NCBI GenBank assembly: GCA_900543705.1 | Contig: UQSL01000023.1 | Span: forward strand, 1 to 24,020 | From: an uncultured Oscillospiraceae bacterium | Lineage (GTDB): Bacteria > Bacillota > Clostridia > Oscillospirales > Ruminococcaceae | Reading direction: 5' to 3' | DNA length: 24,020 nt | In this document: positions 22,279 through 24,020 of the stretch, one piece after another | Position numbering within the stretch: the stretch's first letter is position 1 | Layout of the letters: every line of letters starts with the position of its first letter | Position numbers and translations under genes: made by a program | The notes under the pieces: model-generated | What the model saw: the letters and a program-made list of their open reading frames with translations, nothing else | What the model was told of the DNA's origin: nothing | Database searches by the model: none

Positions 22279-23543
22279 TGGCTGCCGTTATGCTGCTGAC
22301 TCTCTCAAGCTGCGAGAAACCACAAAAAACGGAACTTGATACCAGCGGCACAATCGACACCGGGGATAATGGAGAGCCACTGGTATTATATACTACTTCA
22401 GAGCATACCTATCTGGCGAAAGGGGCGAAGCGGTATAACGCCGTAAAAGGGAAGGATGAGGTCGTCGTCAAAACCTTCGATAACCGGGAAAAGTTGGACC
22501 AAGCCCTGAACACAGAAGTTCTGGCAGGAAAAGGGCCGGACCTGATTGACTGTAACGAAGTCATCAGTTACGCTTTTATGCCGTTTGCCAACAATGACAT
22601 GTTTGTGGACCTCACTCCCTATTTCAACAGGGCCGGCGTCGATTTGAGCCAGTATAATGAAATCGTGATGGACAGCGGGATTGTCAATAAGAAAAGGGTG
22701 ATGGTTCCCCTGTCCTATTTTGTGCCGGCTTATGTCTCTACGGAAGAGACGCTCAAAAAATATGACATCCCGACAGATTTTAATTTTCTGACCTCGGATT
22801 ACAGCAGGATCCTGACGGATAAAGTCAAAGCGGATCCCGATGTGGTTCTGATGCCGCAGATAACCGCGAACATCGAGTACTCGCTGAATTACTTTATGGA
22901 TTACAACACCAATACCTGCACCTTTGCAACGGAGGAATTTAAAAAGCTGCTCGAAAACACCAAGGAAGTATATGACATCACAAAAAACGACTTCAAAATA
23001 ATGACGCAGTACGAGGGAGATAGTATCCTGGCGCTGCATGCGGGAAGTTTTATCTTTTCCTATACAATGATCCGACCGACCGCTTTGCTGGAAGAGGAGG
23101 TGTCGAAGCTGCCCCGGGACTCAGTCCCGCGCGTTTATCCGGCCGCCGACTGCAAACACAGCTCCGGCAGCTATGCGGTGATTTTTGATGGAGTGGCTAT
23201 CAGCAAAAACAGTAAAAATAAGCTGCGCGCATTTTCTTTTATCGAATTCCTGCTTTCCGATACGATTCAGGCGGATATCGGGATTTCAAGCGGATTCCCG
23301 GTCAAGAAGGATGTTGTAGAAAAGGAGAAGGAGGAATTTTCAAAACGGTCCTATGCGCTCAACGATCAGACAAAAAAAGATATTCTTTCCTATGGGGAAG
23401 TTACCTCGGCGCTGTTCTTGGACAATAAATTTATCCATGAAATCCTGCGTCCAGTGCTTCAGCCGTATTGGGACGGCGCCTCGGATATCGATACCACCGT
23501 TGAGCAGCTCCAAAATAAGGCGGAGCTGTACCTCAACGAATAA
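22254..23543 (+). CDS. Extracellular solute-binding lipoprotein (ABC family 1 type)
   Basis: A 429-residue lipoprotein. The signal peptide MKKFLCAVMAAVMLLTLSSC has the lipidated Cys at 20. The body is a two-lobe binding protein: EPLVLYTTSEHTYLAKGAKRY, VLAGKGPDLIDCNE (typical 'GkgPDli' of family 1 binding proteins), and VPLSYFVPAYVSTEE. A C-terminal region has VAISKNSKNKLRAFSFIEFL and ends NKAELYLNE. The GTG start was chosen because AAGGGGTGATC lies just before it. No permease or ATPase genes are in view. It sits between the maturation protein and the precursor, and its base composition is more balanced than the two AT-rich genes before it. A second copy begins at 23996. Ligand unknown; it could bind the peptide or an inducer. 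Confidence 0.82.
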   Translation: MKKFLCAVMAAVMLLTLSSCEKPQKTELDTSGTIDTGDNGEPLVLYTTSEHTYLAKGAKRYNAVKGKDEVVVKTFDNREKLDQALNTEVLAGKGPDLIDCNEVISYAFMPFANNDMFVDLTPYFNRAGVDLSQYNEIVMDSGIVNKKRVMVPLSYFVPAYVSTEETLKKYDIPTDFNFLTSDYSRILTDKVKADPDVVLMPQITANIEYSLNYFMDYNTNTCTFATEEFKKLLENTKEVYDITKNDFKIMTQYEGDSILALHAGSFIFSYTMIRPTALLEEEVSKLPRDSVPRVYPAADCKHSSGSYAVIFDGVAISKNSKNKLRAFSFIEFLLSDTIQADIGISSGFPVKKDVVEKEKEEFSKRSYALNDQTKKDILSYGEVTSALFLDNKFIHEILRPVLQPYWDGASDIDTTVEQLQNKAELYLNE

Positions 23544-23551
23544 ACACGCCC

Positions 23552-23570
23552 GTTGGCACAGGGCGGTTGG
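23552..23570. repeat. Left arm of the inverted repeat around the precursor gene
   Basis: GCACAGGGCGGTTGG (23556-23570) is the exact reverse complement of 23796-23810. Four outer bases can also pair in RNA, two of them as G-U. It lies just before the precursor's ribosome site. Confidence 0.85.
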
Positions 23571-23587
23571 CAGACGGGAGGAAAATG

Positions 23588-23767
23588 ATGTTGAAACTGC
23601 AAAAAGTCCGGACTGGACGGGAAAACACCCTTGCCCTGTATTTATGTGATTGTTCTTCTGCATGTAATATATCGTGCCTTGTGGACGGTAATCTTTTTGA
23701 TCAAAAGGACATGGAAAAAGGTAACTATATAGAAGCTTCCAAAGTGAGTGAGGCTGCATTCAAATAA
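23588..23767 (+). CDS. Cys-rich precursor peptide (Clo7bot/CLI_3235-like)
   Basis: A 59-residue peptide encoded after the lipoprotein. It begins MLKLQKVRTGRENTLALYL, a basic leader-like part, then a cysteine cluster C20-x-C22-x3-C26-x3-C30 (CDCSSACNISC), then a hydrophilic tail ending SKVSEAAFK. The 'KLQK...G..TL..Y.C.C' pattern resembles Clo7bot-type Cys-rich peptides that pair with this class of maturase, so it is the likely substrate. The four Cys are probable thioether donors; this is inference. GGGAGG lies 6 bases before this ATG; an ATG one codon earlier (23585) is only 3 bases away and less likely. The gene is bracketed by a 15-bp inverted repeat. Confidence 0.75.
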   Translation: MLKLQKVRTGRENTLALYLCDCSSACNISCLVDGNLFDQKDMEKGNYIEASKVSEAAFK

Positions 23768-23795
23768 CCAACAAAGGAACCCTTAACATGTAAGA

Positions 23796-23814
23796 CCAAC
23801 CGCCCTGTGCTAAT
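23796..23814. repeat. Right arm of the inverted repeat around the precursor gene
   Basis: CCAACCGCCCTGTGC (23796-23810), the exact complement of the left arm, lies 28 bases after the precursor stop and before the ribosome site of the next ORF. Confidence 0.85.
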
Positions 23815-23840
23815 CTTTTCATAAGGAGCTGGAAAGCAAC

Positions 23841-23981
23841 ATGACACACGATGAGATAGACAAAAGGCTGGAGCATATTCTAAAGCAACGATTAAAATTC
23901 TTTGATGAAACTCAGCCGCTGCATACCATTACTTTTGATCGTTTGACGGAAGTGCAATTGCCGGTTGGGCGTTTAACTTGA
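23841..23981 (+). CDS. Truncated ORF, possibly the start of an acyl-carrier-related protein
   Basis: A 46-codon ORF starts MTHDEIDKRLEHILKQRLKF, a charged amphipathic helix like the first helix of acyl carrier proteins. CLI_3235-type loci are known to include an 'acyl carrier-related' maturation protein, so this may be its N-terminus. AAGGAG (12 bases before) and GGAAAG (4 bases before) lie upstream. From codon 42 the reading frame runs in the 55-base repeat and ends at a stop there, so it looks cut off by the repeat junction. Identity is tentative; no Ser attachment site is reached. Confidence 0.5.
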   Translation: MTHDEIDKRLEHILKQRLKFFDETQPLHTITFDRLTEVQLPVGRLT

Positions 23982-24020
23982 AAAGGGGTGATCCTGTGAA
24001 AAAATTTCTATGCGCTGTGA
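23966..24020 (+). repeat. 55-base direct repeat, copy 2 (ends at the window edge)
   Basis: Exact copy of 22224-22278, offset 1,742 bases, running to the last base of the window. It fuses the start of the short ORF to the start of a second lipoprotein gene. Confidence 0.97.
23996..24020 (+). CDS. Start of a second copy of the solute-binding lipoprotein (partial)
   Basis: The GTG start and first codons (MKKFLCAV) repeat those at 22254 base for base, with the same ribosome site. It is cut by the window end, so it cannot be said whether the copies stay identical. Confidence 0.7.

Noticed and set aside
1..24020. CRISPR arrays, phage genes, toxin-antitoxin pairs or complete insertion sequences
   Set aside because: None seen: no regularly spaced repeats, no structural phage genes, no toxin next to the Arc-like protein, and only a fragment of one transposase.

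Overview
The window looks like a fragment of a low-to-mid-GC anaerobic Firmicute, most likely a gut clostridium of the Oscillospiraceae/Ruminococcaceae type. The support is strong AGGAGG-type ribosome binding sites, GTG/TTG starts, a Firmicute-type SOS box in front of lexA, and an Amidase_6 protein, a GHL10 lipoprotein, an ABC-F ATPase and a ComEA-like protein. This placement is inference from gene content; no 16S rRNA or other decisive marker is present.

Layout. Positions 1-5040 (+) hold a decayed AraC/cupin remnant on the minus strand, then a ComEA-like helix-hairpin-helix protein, an ABC-F ATPase, a GHL10 lipoprotein and dCTP deaminase. An internal fragment of an IS3-family transposase abuts the dcd stop codon, followed by an Amidase_6 protein. 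Positions 6050-9101 (-) hold a DegT-type aminotransferase directly behind a PepD dipeptidase, plus a 59-residue ribbon-helix-helix protein. cinA (+) and a DUF3592-like membrane protein (-) converge on a shared terminator. Next come a frameshifted dehydrogenase remnant, a candidate structured small RNA (-), lexA with promoter and SOS box, typA, a Nudix hydrolase and tRNA-Arg(ACG). A two-repeat DUF305 protein and the prmA-rsmE operon follow on the minus strand.

The accessory part starts near 19590, where the DNA becomes visibly AT-rich. It is an operon for a ribosomally made, cysteine-rich modified peptide. It has a radical SAM/SPASM maturase and a partner of the kind I know as the 'TIGR04066 peptide maturation system protein', overlapping by 4 bases. 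Then come a solute-binding lipoprotein, a 59-residue precursor peptide with a C-x-C-x3-C-x3-C cluster, and a short ORF that may be the start of an acyl-carrier-like protein. This resembles the clostridial CLI_3235/Clo7bot class of systems.

The last 55 bases of the window exactly repeat 22224-22278, the junction between the maturation protein and the lipoprotein. The short ORF is therefore cut and a second lipoprotein copy begins. The simplest reading is a tandem duplication of a 1,742-bp unit (lipoprotein, precursor, ORF start), or an assembly-graph loop that marks such a repeat. The precursor gene is also bracketed by a perfect 15-bp inverted repeat. The most interesting signals are this peptide operon with its repeat, and the candidate small RNA at 12402-12519.
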